From Portulaca oleracea (Eukaryota; Streptophyta; Magnoliopsida; Caryophyllales; Portulacaceae), in the NCBI GenBank assembly GCA_029582165.1, contig CM055877.1, positions 31,806,749 through 31,870,748 of the forward strand: a DNA stretch of 64,000 bases. Direction: 5' to 3'. Positions 1-12,024 of this stretch are shown piece after piece; position 1 is the stretch's first letter; each line of letters begins with the position of its first letter. A program made the position numbers and the translations under genes. Under the pieces are notes generated by a model that saw only the letters and a list, made by a program, of their open reading frames with translations, made no database searches and was not told the origin of the DNA.

Positions 1-206
1 CACATCGATCAAACAAAAACATTGCTCAACATGAGTAATCGTAACCATTAACATGAACATCACACTGCATAAAGAAGAATATTACACTGCATAAAGAAGA
101 ATTAACAGGCCAATTCTTGGGATTCAATCAGGTCAAGGGTTCAAATTTGTAGGTAGACATGAAAGTTACTTTTAACGTTAATTTTATGTTTTTCGACGTT
201 AGTCGG
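1..206. other. Flanking AT-rich DNA, no gene seen
   Basis: I see no coding potential or recognisable repeat apart from a short local duplication of the phrase 'actgcataaagaagaat' near 64-101. It lies just outside the 3' end of the LINE that fills the first 21.7 kb. Confidence 0.5.
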
Positions 207-281
207 TTTTTTAAATTTCTTCTCATTTGCTTTGCAAGTTCAATAAATTAATACTTTTACTTACACCAGGCTCCTTTATTT

Positions 282-737
282 TTTTGACTTTTTAAAATTA
301 ATAGGAGTATTTGCTTTTCGTTTATGCTATATTTAATTACGTTTTTTGGAAGGAAGGAATTTTTTTAGCAAGGGGTAAGAAAGAGAGAAAGCAAGGTAAT
401 GATGCCTTCTCGCAAGAAATCGTCCCGCTCTGTCAAGGTAGATAATATTATTTAAGGTTGGGTCGTTGATAGTGGACCAATCCCCCACCACTGATGATAT
501 GTGTCCTTGTTTTGACTTTTTAAAATTAATAGGAGCATTTGCTTTTCGTTTATGCTATATTTAATTATGTTTTTTGGAAGGAAGGATTTTTTTTAACAAG
601 GGGTAAGAAAGAGAGAAAGCAGGCTAATGATGCCTTCTCGCAAGAAATCGTCCCGTTCTGTCAAGGCAGATAATATTATTTAAGGTTGGGTCGTTGATAG
701 TGGACTAATCCCTCACCGCTGATGATATGTGTCCTTG
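282..737 (-). repeat. Two-copy 228-bp tandem duplication in the LINE-A 3' UTR
   Basis: 282-509 and 510-737 are direct copies with a constant 228-bp offset and only a handful of differences. Both carry the phrases 'ttggaaggaagga', 'gcaagaaatcgtcccg' and 'gatgatatgtgtccttg'. The block follows the RNase H reading frame, so it lies in the LINE 3' UTR or at the extreme C-terminus. Confidence 0.85.
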
Positions 738-744
738 ATTTGAT

Positions 745-1131
745 AATCAGTCAGCAGCGACATTTGCTTCCCTGTAGATATGGGAGATTTCGAAAACGTG
801 ACATCTTGCCATCAACATACGGATGTCCTGGATAGGACCTTTGATTTGCCAAGGGATTGAAAACTCACCCTTTAGTTGATTTGATTACTACTAAGTTGTC
901 ACCTTCTATGATGATATTTTTAAACCCCACCTCGCAGACGCCCATCAGTCCATCCCTCAGAGCTCTAGCCTCAGCAACCAAGATAGAGGCATCCCCATAC
1001 GTTCGCACCCCAGCTCTCAGCAACCCCCCTCTCCAATCTCGGACAATGTATCCTCCCGCCACCGAATTGTTGAGGAGCGAGCCATCGAAGTTGTGTTTGA
1101 ACACTCTTATTGGGGGAGCCTCCCACTTCAC
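745..1131 (-). pseudogene. LINE-A ORF2: RNase H domain
   Basis: The minus-strand frame gives a plant LINE-type RNase H (RVT_3 family). The start 'FKHNFDGSLLNN' carries the first catalytic Asp, 'VAEARALRDGL' the Glu helix, and 'IIIEGDNLVVI' the next Asp. After a frame change the text continues 'IYREANVAAD', the usual C-terminal motif. It would remove RNA from the cDNA hybrid. It is continuous with the zf-RVT region upstream. A stop right after 'AAD' and the frame change mark it as a pseudogene. LINE-C at 45881-46264 carries a close relative. Confidence 0.8.
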
Positions 1132-2020
1132 AAGGTGGAGAGAAGAGTAGGGCTCCCCAGAATTTCGTTGCCCTCTAAATCTACCTGGTTATGATTGCGA
1201 ATTTGCCATTCCGCCGAAATTTGTTTTGCTTGGATGAGACAGTTCAATGGACGAGAAATCTTGTGTCGGAAGACTGTTTCATTCCGCTGCTTCCAAATTG
1301 TCAACAATAGGAAAACCCCCCGAGTTAGATTTGAATTGTACAATGAATGCTTGTTTATATCTAGAAATTGCTGGACAAAATTATTGGAATTCAACCATGC
1401 TGGACTGCTAAGTTCCAGGATCTACTAATTGTTGAGCACTTCCAAAAAGGATGATCTATATTTTCAATGTCTTTAAGACAAAGTGGACAAACAGGGTCCA
1501 GTTGGATCCCTCTCCTCAGAAGGGTTCCCCTAGTTGGAAGTGCATTATGAAGACACATCTACAGAAAAATTCCTATTTTAGAAGGAATGTCAATATCCCA
1601 AATCCACCTATACTACCATTTGTTTGAGAAATTGGTACATTCTCGGATGATTCTAAGAGTAGTCTTGGTTGTGAAAGTACCCGAAGCAGCTAAACCCCAA
1701 CATAGTTTGTCTTTTATATCTGTAATTGGAAGAGGAATCCCTAGTATTTTTGCATAATTCTAGGATCTTGAATGTGTTGTCATAGTTTAGCTTCTTCCCA
1801 AACTTTATCGTAGGAAATGAACTCACTAATGGTTATGTCATGATCGTCATTATCTGTTCTATCTAGTGTTTCATTTAATGGGGCCTCCTCAACCCGTATG
1901 TCCTTCCAAAATTTTACTTATTTTCCATCCCCAATCCTCCAACGCATGCCCGCCCTTAGGATATCTATAACTTTAACAGGGTTTCTCCACACTGTAGAGT
2001 CCATGGACTTAACAGAGCAG
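1132..2020 (-). pseudogene. LINE-A ORF2: zf-RVT region and linker
   Basis: Near 1395-1560 the minus strand reads 'LHNALPTRGTLLRRG', then 'CPLCLKDIENIDH' and 'FWKC'. This is the C-x2-C ... H-x3-C zinc-binding signature of the zf-RVT domain found C-terminal to the RT of plant LINEs. It is followed by the linker 'RGVFLLLTIWKQRNETVFR' at 1330-1128. The zinc ligands survive. Upstream (1560-2020) the text is frame-shifted but still LINE-like. Confidence 0.75.
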
Positions 2021-3506
2021 TAAAAAAAATCCACTCGTTCTAAGATACATTTCCCTCATGATTTTTTCCCAAATACCGTTCTTACTCTCCACGCTAATTT
2101 ACATTGGAATGTCATATTTATTGCTTACGTCTTTCGGAGGCCAAGACCCCCATATTCTTTAGGCATACAAATTGTATCTCAAGCAACCATTGGCATCCGA
2201 TCCCACGGTTCTCGCCATCCTTTTTCTGGAAAAAAATTCTTGTTTATTTTGTCTAGGTTTAAGCACGTCGATTTAGGAAGCCAAAAACATTGCATAGCGT
2301 GGGGCTGGCAAGGATTCCAAGTTAGCCTGAATTAAGACTACCCGACCTGCCTTGGAGAGGGAGTTGGCTTTCCAGGCAGCCATTCTATCCGTCGCCCTCC
2401 CAATGAGCTTATTATAGATTTGGTTATTCTGGCGATTATGGGGAAGGTGACATCCTAGGTATTTCCCTAGAGATTATGTGCTTGGGATATTAAAAATGCC
2501 CTTAATAGACTCCCTAGCTTGATGCGGAGTATTTTTTGAAAACAGAAGTTTGGACTTATGAAAATTAACCAATTGACCTGAGCAATTGCAGAACTCTAAC
2601 AGGATTTTCTTCAGGGTATTTGCCGCTCTAGTCGTAGCCTTGCAGAAGAGGAGACAATCATCCGTGAAAAACAGCCCAAGTATTTTTAGGGATCTAGGCG
2701 CTAGCTTTATTCTGATCCCCAACTTGGAGTTATCCACTACCTTTTCTAACCACTGATTAAAAACATTCATACATAGAATAAATAGATACGGAGACTGAAG
2801 GTCTCCCTGTCTTAAACCTCGCGAGGCTCTGAAAATCCCTGCAGACACACCATTTATCAACATGGAGTAGGTGACCGTACTGACACATTGGTCAACCAGG
2901 ATCAACCAATTTTCGCTAAACCTCATTCTATTTAAGACTTCTTTCAAGAAATCTCATTCAATCCTATCATATGCTTTTTCCATGCCAAGTTTCATTGCCA
3001 CCCATCCCTTTTTTGAGGTCGAATTCTTAAACTTATGCATTATTTCATGCGTCAGAAGAATATTATCCTGAATAGCCCTTCTCGGGATAAAGGCGCTTTG
3101 AAAGGGTGAGACAAGTTCTTAGTATTGGGCGGAGGCGGGCTACCATGATTTTTCCTATAATTTTATAAAACGTGTTGCATATATTGATAGGCCAGTAATG
3201 GGTTTTCTGGCTCGGATTGTCATTTTTGGGGATGAGGGTAATAAAAGTGTGATTAAGTTCCTTTAGAAGACGACCATGTTCAAAGAAATCTTGAACCGCC
3301 TTAAATATGTCATGTTGTATACACTCCCATGCATCCTGATAAAAAACCCGCACCAAAACCATCAGGTCCTGGAGTTTTGAAAGGATCCATGTCAAACACT
3401 GCTGCCTTGATTTCCTCAGTCGTTGGAATGCCAGTAAGTCTGGTATTATCCTCAGGGGAGATGACATGGGTAATTTCCCCGCCCATCCTAGGTAATGCTG
3501 AGTTTC
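2021..3506 (-). pseudogene. LINE-A ORF2: reverse transcriptase domain
   Basis: Minus-strand frames give, in order, 'FKTPGPDGFGAGFL' (the KAPGPDG box of plant LINE RTs), 'FITLIPK', 'YDRIEWDFL', 'GLRQGDLQSPYLFIL' (normally GLRQGDPLSPYLF) and 'LFFTDDCLLF' (the catalytic F/YADD box, here FTDD). Both aspartates are present, but the preceding Ala is Thr and the QGDPLSP box is altered. The frame is broken near 3060-2950 and again at 2474. The domain is contiguous with 8252-9372 across the hAT insertion, which sits just N-terminal to the RT. Confidence 0.8.
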
Positions 3507-3514
3507 GCAGGGAG
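3507..3514. repeat. 8-bp target-site duplication of the hAT element, left copy
   Basis: GCAGGGAG here matches GCTGGGAG at 8244-8251 at 7 of 8 positions. An 8-bp duplication is the hallmark of hAT transposition. The duplicated bases are LINE ORF2 sequence. Confidence 0.8.
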
Positions 3515-3654
3515 TAGAGGAGGGCAATGGGCCGGGTTAGGGCTGACCCTTTACCCTTATGGGCTAGGGTCGGGTCAACACTTTTGAGACAAGGAGTAGG
3601 GTCAATCATGGGCCAGCTGACCCTGACCCGTCCATGACCCACCCATTTACATTT

Positions 3655-3905
3655 GATTATTTTTTTTCTGCTGCTGTTTGTTATTAAAACTGATTTCTTT
3701 TTTTTATTGGATGATTTTATTTTTCTTATTATTAAAATCAGTTATTTCTTGCTATTATAATATGTTTTTTTCCCTGCTATTATAATCTGTTTTTTCCCTA
3801 TTATAAAAATTTGATTTTTTTACCAGCTATTAAAATTTGATTTTTTTCATGCTATTAAAATCTGATTTTTTTCATGCTATTAAAATCTGATTTTTTTTTC
3901 CTGCT
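3655..3905. repeat. Degenerate minisatellite, T-rich, about 28-bp unit
   Basis: Repeated 'ctattaaaatctgattttttt' units (at least five, degenerating leftward) lie in the 3' noncoding part of the hAT. At 3945-4025 a 38-bp phrase ending 'agtaggaccaaaattaca' is duplicated. These are probably slippage products with no coding role. Confidence 0.7.
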
Positions 3906-4390
3906 GCTTGGACTTTCTGCTCCACCCCCCCTTTTTTTAATATCCACATAATTATATCCAAAATAGTAGGACCAAAATTACATAATTATATCCCAAATAG
4001 TAGGACCAAAATTACATCCAAAATGACATAATTACATTCGAAATAGCTAATTGTATATTCTTGATAAACTTGATTCATATACTTGAGAACTTCATGAACT
4101 GGCATAATAACCTAGAGAACAATTTTTACACATATTATAAGGAATTATTAGGCAATTCAACCCAAAATACAAAAACTTTGAATGAAGCATTAAAAAAATA
4201 AACCTTGTGTGATCAAAGACTTCAAACACCGAATAGGACCAAAAACTCAATCTTCTATAATGAATATATTAGATTGATTGACCGAGAAAAAGAACAAACC
4301 CTGTCCAAAGAAAAATTTCAAAAATTAGGGACAATTCATCCAATCATAATAGAAATAAATTAACATATTTTATAATACCAAAGGAATTAC

Positions 4391-6349
4391 CTAAAAATAG
4401 TGACTTGTGTCATCCTCATCATCCACCTCCTCGTCCGTATTATCGTCAATTGTCGTCGCTGCCATAACATCATATTCTGCCCGCCGCCAGTCTTGAAGAC
4501 ATACTAGTGCTTGCACAGTCTTGGGCTTAAGTGCACTACGGGTGGGAGAAATGGTTTTTCCAAGACTAAATGCAGACTCTGAAGCTACCGTGCTAATGGG
4601 TATAGTTAATAAATTCCTTGCCATAGCAGAAAGCTCGGGAAATCTTACTGAATTTCCATACCAATACTTCAAAACATCTATCTCTGAGTTCCTATCAAGG
4701 GGTAACTCTTCTAAGTACAAATCAAGATGTGATCTTCCAGATTGTGGCCTAGAACTTCTACCTTGAAAACTATTGTAATCCTCAAAATATTCTTCTCCAA
4801 GGCCACTAGTAAGAGGAGAAGAAGAGACAGCTGGTGAAACTGACACTGGTTGATGTGTGTATTCATCATACAATGTACTCAAAGCGACCAACACATTATC
4901 AACCCGCCTTGTGACTTCATCAGGAGAATTAAGCAACTTCGTGAAACAGTACTCGACAAATTTAACTTTAAACCTTGGATCAAGGATAACAGCACAAGAC
5001 AAATATAAATTATACTCAGACCAATATTTGTGAAACTTAACAAGCATTTGATTTGCCATGTTAGCTAAGAAGTCATGAGGACCCTGAGTTGCCTCAAGCA
5101 ACCGACAATGAATCAACCAAGCTCCTTTAAAATACAAATTCGATGTTGGAGTCTTAGTGGCGCTAAACATGCAAGTCACTTCGTAGAACAACTTGAGAAA
5201 CTTATGTATTACAACCACCTTCTCCCACTTATCTTCTAAGGGTACATGAGCTTTCAATGGTGAATCCGTTGACAAAAGATACACAAACACATCCTTATAA
5301 TACAAGACATTGTCCAACATCTTGTATGTTGAATTCCAACGGACTTGCATGTCTAGGTTTAACTTCCTTTTCACATCTAGGTGAAAAACCTTTTCAACAT
5401 TATCGTAAAACTCCTTACTTCTTTGAGAAGATTTAAGTAACACTTTCACGAACCCTCGAATCTTATCTAGTGTTTCATTGATCATATTCAAGCCCATTTG
5501 CAAAATGAGATTCAAGATGTGCGCACAACACCTTATGTGGAAAAACGCACCACCACAAACCAACCCGTTTCTAGGCGTAAGACTTCTTTTGAGACTAGAC
5601 ATCATCACATCATTGTATCTAGCATTATCCATAGTGATTGAGAGTATCTTATCCACAATTCCCCACTGACTAAGAAACAAAAAGACCTCATTTGCTATGC
5701 TTTGGCCATCATAAGGAAGCGCCAAAGCTCTAAACCTAAGAATTCTCTGTTGTAGCTTCCAATAAATATCCACAAAATGCGCAGTGATGCAAATGTAGTG
5801 TTGGTGAGTATGGTTAAACTTCCAATTATCAGTGGTCAAGCAAATCCTACCAGGAGATTTCATTACCATGTCCTTCACCTTCTCTCTTTCTCCCACAAAC
5901 ATAGACAATAACTCCCTTTGAGCCGTGGAACGACTAAATGGCACAAAGTTTGGGTTAGCTTTAGACATCATTCTCCTAAAACCAGGTTCCTCAACGGTAG
6001 TAAAGGAATGAGTCCCTTCTACAATATATAGCACAATTTATTTCCTAAGCTCAGACATGTCAAAAATGAATGCTCCCTCATCATCACTACCTCCCTCAGT
6101 AGGAACATACCCAATAGGTCTTAAAGCACATCTATTTAGGTGCCTCCTCAAATGAGAAGTACCACTACCCGTATTAGCACACAAAGCAATCTTACAATGT
6201 TTACAAGTAGCAGTTGGCTCACCTTGACCATTCGTCCCCTCTATGAGTTCTCTCCACACTGTGGACTTCTTCCTTCTTTTAGGAGGGGGAGCAGTGTACT
6301 CACTATAACCATCTTCTGCCACTTGCCTTGAAGTTGATTGGCTTTCCAT
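4391..6349 (-). pseudogene. hAT transposase, one in-frame stop from intact
   Basis: Start chosen at 6349 (MESQSTSRQV), because the longer frame from 6427 begins with a hydrophobic stretch that looks like 5' UTR. Residues about 25-75 form a BED zinc finger ('WRELIEG', 'CKHCK', 'SHLRRHLNRC') for DNA binding. After a single TAA at 6040-6038 the same frame runs on to 4391. It shows 'CLTTDNW' and 'SITMDNARYND' (catalytic-core Asp motifs), 'CAHILNLI', an RNase H-like fold region, and the C-terminal dimerisation block 'DVLKYWYGNSVRFPELS...ISTVASESAFS'. An acidic tail follows. The total of about 652 codons is normal for Ac/Tam3-type transposases. Only one nonsense codon, lying between the BED and catalytic parts, is visible. 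It should bind the hAT ends and cut and paste the element, if read through. Confidence 0.88.
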
Positions 6350-6429
6350 CACTATAAGTATAACACACAACAAAAATATGAGATCACAATCATAAATCAT
6401 CACATAATTCACATAATCACAATACATCC

Positions 6430-6900
6430 TAATATCCTTCTTTTTTTTTTATAAGTAAAGGCCTTGTCAACCAAATTTTATTCATCCAATATTCATGTGC
6501 CAAAATGAGCACAATAATGCACCAAGGTCCATAATAAGAATGTTAATGGGCTTTGTTCACAGTACGCCACCCACATCATTCACTACACTGGAAAACACTA
6601 CTACATTGCCACCTTAGGCCTAGATTGCAAGCATTATTATACTAATCATAGAACACCCCTTCACTCCCACAAAAAGTCACCCAAATGTGTATTTGATAGC
6701 CTGTAAAGTATGACAAACAACCTACTATCCTTGAAATCTTGCCAATTCCAGCCAACACACCCTCTGTTGAAAATAAAGGTGCTACTGCACTCCCTCCTTT
6801 CTTGCAGACACACTGAGCCTCCTACCCACGCCATTGTCAAAAGCTTGTCAAGCAAAGAGCGATGATATGGCATGGAAGTTTGCAGCTAAGAAATCAACAG
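6430..6900 (-). other. Possible LINE/SINE 3'-end fragment within the hAT 5' region
   Basis: On the minus strand the segment ends '...ggcctttacttata' followed by an A-rich tract (T run at 6440-6451 on the plus strand), like the tail of a retroposed LINE 3' end. The text '...DSRLFVILYRLSNTHLGDFL' at 6664-6760 is uninterrupted but matches nothing I recognise. It may instead be ordinary hAT 5' UTR or intron. Confidence 0.3.
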
Positions 6901-8243
6901 TGTACTCAATCTTGTCCTTCTACAATGTTTACAAGTACCACTACTGGGTTTGTTTCTAGCAATGTTGATTTGCTGGGCAAATCACTAGCCCAAAATCAAA
7001 AGCAAGCATCATTCAAAGTTTTTGTGACATATCCAACTTCAAAATAATTATGCCTTGGATATCATTTTTGCTGAGCAAAATGACCTTGAATTATCCAAAC
7101 AGGTTGCTGGGCAAATCACTTTTGAAGAATTCCCCTATTATCTTAGGTTAGTTAGGTATGAATTTGATGCCACCTTCTTTTTTTCTGGGTAAAAGTTTTC
7201 TGGGTATTCAATGAATATTGAATAATGATGCTTTGTTTTGTTAGAAATTAGAATGATCATTAATTTGTCAAAGATTGAGTTAGGTAACTAAAGTTGAATG
7301 AAGTAACAGATTGATATATTTCAAGTGTTGTGTATGTACTTTTTGACCTGGATACTTATCTCATTATTTTATAGGCACCAAAACTCATTCAATAATCAAA
7401 CCTTTTACCACCAGTCACCAACTCACCATTCACCAACATTTTGCATGAACTTTATTCAAATTCTTTGCTCAAAGCTTTTACTACCAACATTTTGCATGAA
7501 CATATTCTGTAATATGAACAAGTAGAAGCTGCAGAATGCAGTAGCAACACTCTCTGCCCCCAAACTCAAACAAAAATCAATCCACAACTCAAACAAAAAT
7601 CAATCCACTACTCAAGTTGCAGAACGCAGTAGCTGAATTATATTCAAATCAATATTTTGATGCAAAGATTTGCATGATCGCTGCATGTCGGGGCTCGTAA
7701 CCCTAAACCTAACCTAAACCACCAAAGAAAACTGACGAAAAGGAAACCTAACCCTAACACTAAATCTGAACAAAACGCACAAAAAATCCAACAATTAGCA
7801 CAAAAGTCATAGAAACTAACCGGATTAAGCATGAAGCTCTTGTCCCCAACAATTCGATTCGAGTGAGAAGGTGAGAATCGAAAATCGTTCCCCAGTCCCT
7901 AGCGATTCGAGTGAGAAGAGAGGAAGAAAGTGAGAGGGAGATCGAAGGTGAGACAACGATTGTTTCCGGCGACGGCGTTGGCGTTTACTAGGAAGAAAGT
8001 GAGAGGGAGAGGCCCCGAGAGTGAGAACTACGAAGGTGAGATGTGAGCGTCTGAGCGAGAAAACCTAGTTTTGGCCCTATTTTTTCTGACCCTAAACTGA
8101 CGCGCGAGATACCCAACTTTGGCCCTAATTTTGTTGACCCATGAACAGCCCGCCCCCTTTTCGATTTTGAATGGGCTTTGACCTTAAAAATCCAGTCTTG
8201 ACCCTTGCAGCCCATAGGGCACCCGACCCACTGCCCACCTCTA
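6901..8243 (-). other. hAT 5' noncoding and subterminal region
   Basis: I see no coding sequence. It includes a duplicated phrase 'caaacaaaaatcaatccac' near 7567-7605 and a purine-rich stretch at 7870-8030 (repeated 'aggaagaaagtgagagggaga'). The last 170 bp are GACCC-rich subterminal sequence. The transposase promoter should lie here, since the gene reads leftward from 6349. Confidence 0.5.
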
Positions 8244-8251
8244 GCTGGGAG

Positions 8252-9372
8252 GTAAATCTTTTCCTTAAGTCTTCTACAGATTGATCACCAATTTCTTTTT
8301 CTGAATCTAACCAGATTCCATCCTCCATTTTCATCTTTATGTTACCCTGGTGTTTCATCCTGGCCTTGGTAACTCTTTGGAAATAGGCTGAGTTACGATA
8401 CCCATCTACCAACCATTTTCTCCGAGATAGTCTACCCCAATATTTTTGATTGTACAGTATGAGTTTCTCTCTTTGTTTAATCATCCTATTTAACCATTGA
8501 TTAAACCTAACACTCTGTGGATTATCTAAGAGTTTATGTTCAATATAACCATTTTTTTCCAAATTCACATCCAATTTACTCTTGAAGTGTCCAAACTGTT
8601 TCCAAGCCCAATCTTTTAGTTCATGTTTCACAAGTTTCAGTTTCTATGCGATACGAAATATGGGGGATCCATTTTGTGGCCGAGCCAACATTTTCCTAGT
8701 AATTTGTTTCATTTGGTCATATTGACTCCAGAAAAGCTGGTATCGAAACGAGTAGTTTTTGCCCTTTTTTGTCCTTTAAGAGGTTTCCAAAAAGATAAGG
8801 CAATGATCCGAAAAGGTGAATGTGCCGTGATACGAAACTGTATCAGGGTATACCTCATAAAAGTCATTTCTCATCATTGCTCTGTCTAGTCTTTTAAAAA
8901 TCCAATGTCCATGAATTTTTTTCTTCCACGTGAACAGTCCACCCCTTACCATTGCTGATGCTCCATTGATGTTTCCCAAAAATTCATTTAACATTTCCAC
9001 CTTATTTCGAGAAGCTGGGTTTCCACCCTGCTTTTCCAGTCCCGATTCTAGTTCATTAAAATCCCCAATTAGACACTAGGGAAGATCAAATGTAGCATGC
9101 AGGTTTGTCATCTTGCACCAGAAATCCTCTTTGTCCCGTTGGTCGACAGGACCATAAGCACCTATGATTATACAGTTCTTCTGTCTCTCTACATCATGCA
9201 TAATAAGATGTATCGCTCTTTGCTGTTTACTTAAAGTAGCCACATGAACATTGCTATTATTCCAAAGAGCCCATAGACCTCCTGAATGGTTTAGAGGTGG
9301 CACAATCTCTGCGTTATCGAACCCAACTTTTTAATAATATTCACGGAGTTGGAGTCATTGGTCATAGTTTCT
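8252..9372 (-). pseudogene. LINE-A ORF2: endonuclease body and EN-RT linker
   Basis: Minus-strand frames give an AP-type endonuclease (exonuclease-endonuclease-phosphatase fold). 'LETM' (metal-binding Glu) is near 9370, 'GGLWALWN' near 9280, 'CIIIGAYGP' near 9150, 'FNELES' near 9060 and 'FTWKK' near 8935. 'RLDRAM' is near 8890 and the catalytic 'FSDHCLI' near 8800. The linker 'LKDWAWKQFGHFK...YWGRLSRRKWLVDGYRNSAYF' leads to the hAT insertion. A one-base shift near 9330 and a stop near 9070 break the frame. The N-terminal codons lie at 17461-17564 beyond the solo LTR. Confidence 0.82.
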
Positions 9373-9784
9373 AACACTGTAATAACCCGATGAAAATCAA
9401 CCCCTTAATACGTATTAATTAGTTTAAATAATCAAGGTTAACAATAAATCACGAATAATTAAAGCGCGTGTTCCATTTTTCTAACCCAGTGTATGTTTTG
9501 CAGGACTTTAACAGTGTAACGATCTTCATCGGATCAGTTTAATTTTCTTTTCTTGATGAATCTCTTCCGATAATTTTTATATTGATCCTGATTGTTTATG
9601 AATTCTTCTACCGAGACCGATATATCGGGACCTTCTTGTACTCAAGCCAGTTTAGGATTGTAATTAGTGTTTTTGGATGATAATATACCGACCTTTGGGG
9701 GTGTTGGATTGTAATATACCAACCTTTACTATTGGACATCAATATCACTGACCTTTATACCTAGGTGACATTATACCAGTAACT

Positions 9785-9957
9785 AAGGGGGTGGTGAATC
9801 GGTCTCCATGTGTGCTAACGTGGCTGGCAAAGGGAAAAAACTGTCCCAGGCTTATAACGCTATTAATAAATTAGTTTTTCTCATTAACCAACATTACAAG
9901 ACATTAGTTGGTTGTCTGTCACATCAGTACAAAGACCGGTTCACCACCCCATTAGTC
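9785..9957. repeat. Inner fold-back within the long-TIR MITE
   Basis: 'ggggtggtgaatcggtct' near 9787-9805 is nearly inverted as 'agaccggttcaccacccc' near 9932-9950. The 125-bp spacer could make an inner hairpin inside the outer inverted repeat, so the MITE is a double fold-back. Confidence 0.55.
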
Positions 9958-10089
9958 ACTGTGTTAGGGTCAATTGTTTTTACGTGGGTTAATTAGTGAG
10001 AAAAACGGAGGGGTTAATGGGGTTACTGGGTAAGGGTCAGTCATTTTCCCTCCGCCTGTCACGTCAGAACATAAACCAGTTAACCCGTC

Positions 10090-11099
10090 TGAAAGTTTGA
10101 TTAGGCTAGTTAAATAAAATACGGAAAATAAATAACAAAAATTAAAAGATAGACAAAACCCGGTAGTTGTTTACGATGTTCCTCCGAACTCAAATTCGGA
10201 GTACGTCACCGCCTAGGGTTCTCCAACTCTAGGATTTAACCTCGAATTATTATTAGGATGGATTTCTACAATCGATCTTAGAGTCTTCTCTACTCTCAAG
10301 ATCTCACCACTTGATATCGCCTCTCAATCAAGTGTGACGGAGTCGACCTCTCAACTCTTAAATCCTCTCTCTAACAATAATTATCTCAATTACTCAACTC
10401 AATAACAAATAGCTCAATACAACTTTAATCTCACACTCAATAACAATAGGAATTAATAATGCTCAAGTGAGATGTTTTCTTGTGTCCTCTTGTCTCTTCT
10501 CTTGTTCCCTTAGATGATCAAATGCTCCTCGTATTTATAGTGCAACAAGGTCGAAGAGTCAATCAAGTGAATAAAGCAATTCTTGATTCTTGGCATGCAT
10601 GATCTCTTGATCTTGATATGTTTCTCACAAGATGTGGCATTTGAATTCTTTCACCTTATCAATAAGATATAATACTCAAGAAACAAGCAAGTGAATCATG
10701 TCATATTATATAACTTTGATAAACATTTAAGTTCAATATTTATATAATATTACTTGTTGCCAAAATGATAAATGTTTTGGTTCAATGCATTTGGACATTC
10801 ATTAGATTTGCACATCTCATTTTATCCAATATTCTCATGATATTAATCAAGTCACATTTCCCAAATTTGTCCAATCAAATATTATGATATCACACAAAAT
10901 AACTCACTTAAATATTGTGGTGTGACATGATTTATATAACAAGGTCCATACAAATATTCTCAATTAATATATTGGACCAAAATAAGTATTATATATGAGA
11001 AACATAATAATTCAATTAATTCAATTTCCACTCTCATATATAGAACTTATTTTACCGTTTGTTATCATCAAAATCATTATATACTTCATAGAGCCAACA
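10090..11099 (-). repeat. 3' LTR of the gag-only copia element
   Basis: Starts TGAAAG and ends CCAACA on the plus strand. The first about 530 bp (10090-10615) match the right LTR at 12691-13215 almost base for base. The remaining about 480 bp (U3 on the minus strand) do not match by eye. Confidence 0.75.
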
Positions 11100-11115
11100 A
11101 TCTCCCCCTTTTTGA
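11100..11115 (-). promoter_or_regulatory. Polypurine tract of the copia element
   Basis: The minus strand reads AAAAAGGGGGAGAT immediately before the 3' LTR start TGTTGG. This is the site where plus-strand cDNA synthesis would be primed. Confidence 0.75.
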
Positions 11116-12024
11116 TGATGACAAACAATTCAACAACTAGTATGAAATGATATAGATATACATACCTTAGCTCATGATCATACTTACCATCAATGTATTC
11201 TTCTCCCCCTGTGTCATCATTAAAAATGGTTAAAAAAATATGACATGAGAAATAATACCATAGCTCCCCCTTAATTTATACTCGTTCCCAAAACAAAGAA
11301 AGGGTCAAGCTTGTAAATTCACAAATTGATATTTGTCATCAAAATTATTCTTGTTCAAATCCAATATTATATGTTTCACATTTGACTCATTTCATTGTAA
11401 TAATTAACAACCTTATTAATTTATCAATATTTTAAAACACCTCCCCCTTTCAAAAATAATTGTGGCATAAAGATCCTTACACGTGGTAAATAAATATCAA
11501 ATAAGTCTCAATTAACTTAAGGAAATTAGAGATGTAATAGTTATGGAATCATGGTCTATACATCAAAATGAGAAATCAAGCAATGTATAAAGATTTAGAA
11601 ATCAAGATGTTTTTCGTTTCAAAAATAAAATTGAAGCAACACATAATCAAACAAGAACCAATCAAACTTATACTTTACAATCACGAAAATTCATTCCCCT
11701 TATTAAATATATGATTAGAATCAAAGGGGATGGTTTTGTTAAAAATATTTACCGAAGTTTTACCTTAGGCAATCCAAGACTTACCACTTTTAAGACATTT
11801 GATTGTGGAACTTTAAAACTACCATGTACACTTGAGTTTAGGAAAAGCTTAAAAGCTTCATTACACCATTTGATTTTGCCAATGTAAGACTTTGTTTGAT
11901 ATCCATAATCGTGTTCATTACTCTTAGGTCTCTGCAAAAGAAAATTTCTAGAACAAGATTTTGGTACCCGTTTTTTTTTGGGTCCATAATGGTTAGGCGA
12001 TAATAATGAGGTAGATAATTCTTT
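11116..12024 (-). pseudogene. Degenerate remainder of the copia internal region
   Basis: A frame at 11838-12041 continues gag-like text after a shift; below 11750 I see only AT-rich DNA with several CCCCCTT tracts. No pol motif is visible. The pol genes appear to have been deleted rather than mutated. Confidence 0.55.

Larger units (their letters stand above)
3515..8243 (-). mobile_element. Ac-like hAT DNA transposon, about 4.7 kb
   Basis: The left end reads TAGAGGAGGGCAATGGGCC; the reverse complement of the right end reads TAGAGGTGGGCAGTGGGTC. They form an imperfect terminal inverted repeat of the TAGRGNTGGG type common in plant hATs. Many short GACCC/GGGTC motifs crowd both subterminal regions (3540-3640 and 8080-8235), as expected for transposase-binding sites. 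It encodes one transposase on the minus strand (4391-6349). The 8-bp flanking duplications GCNGGGAG are at 3507-3514 and 8244-8251. It inserted into LINE-A ORF2. Confidence 0.88.

Noticed and set aside
7697..7760. Telomere-like 'aaccctaaacctaacc' text
   Set aside because: Only a few irregular units within hAT 5' noncoding DNA, not a TTTAGGG array.
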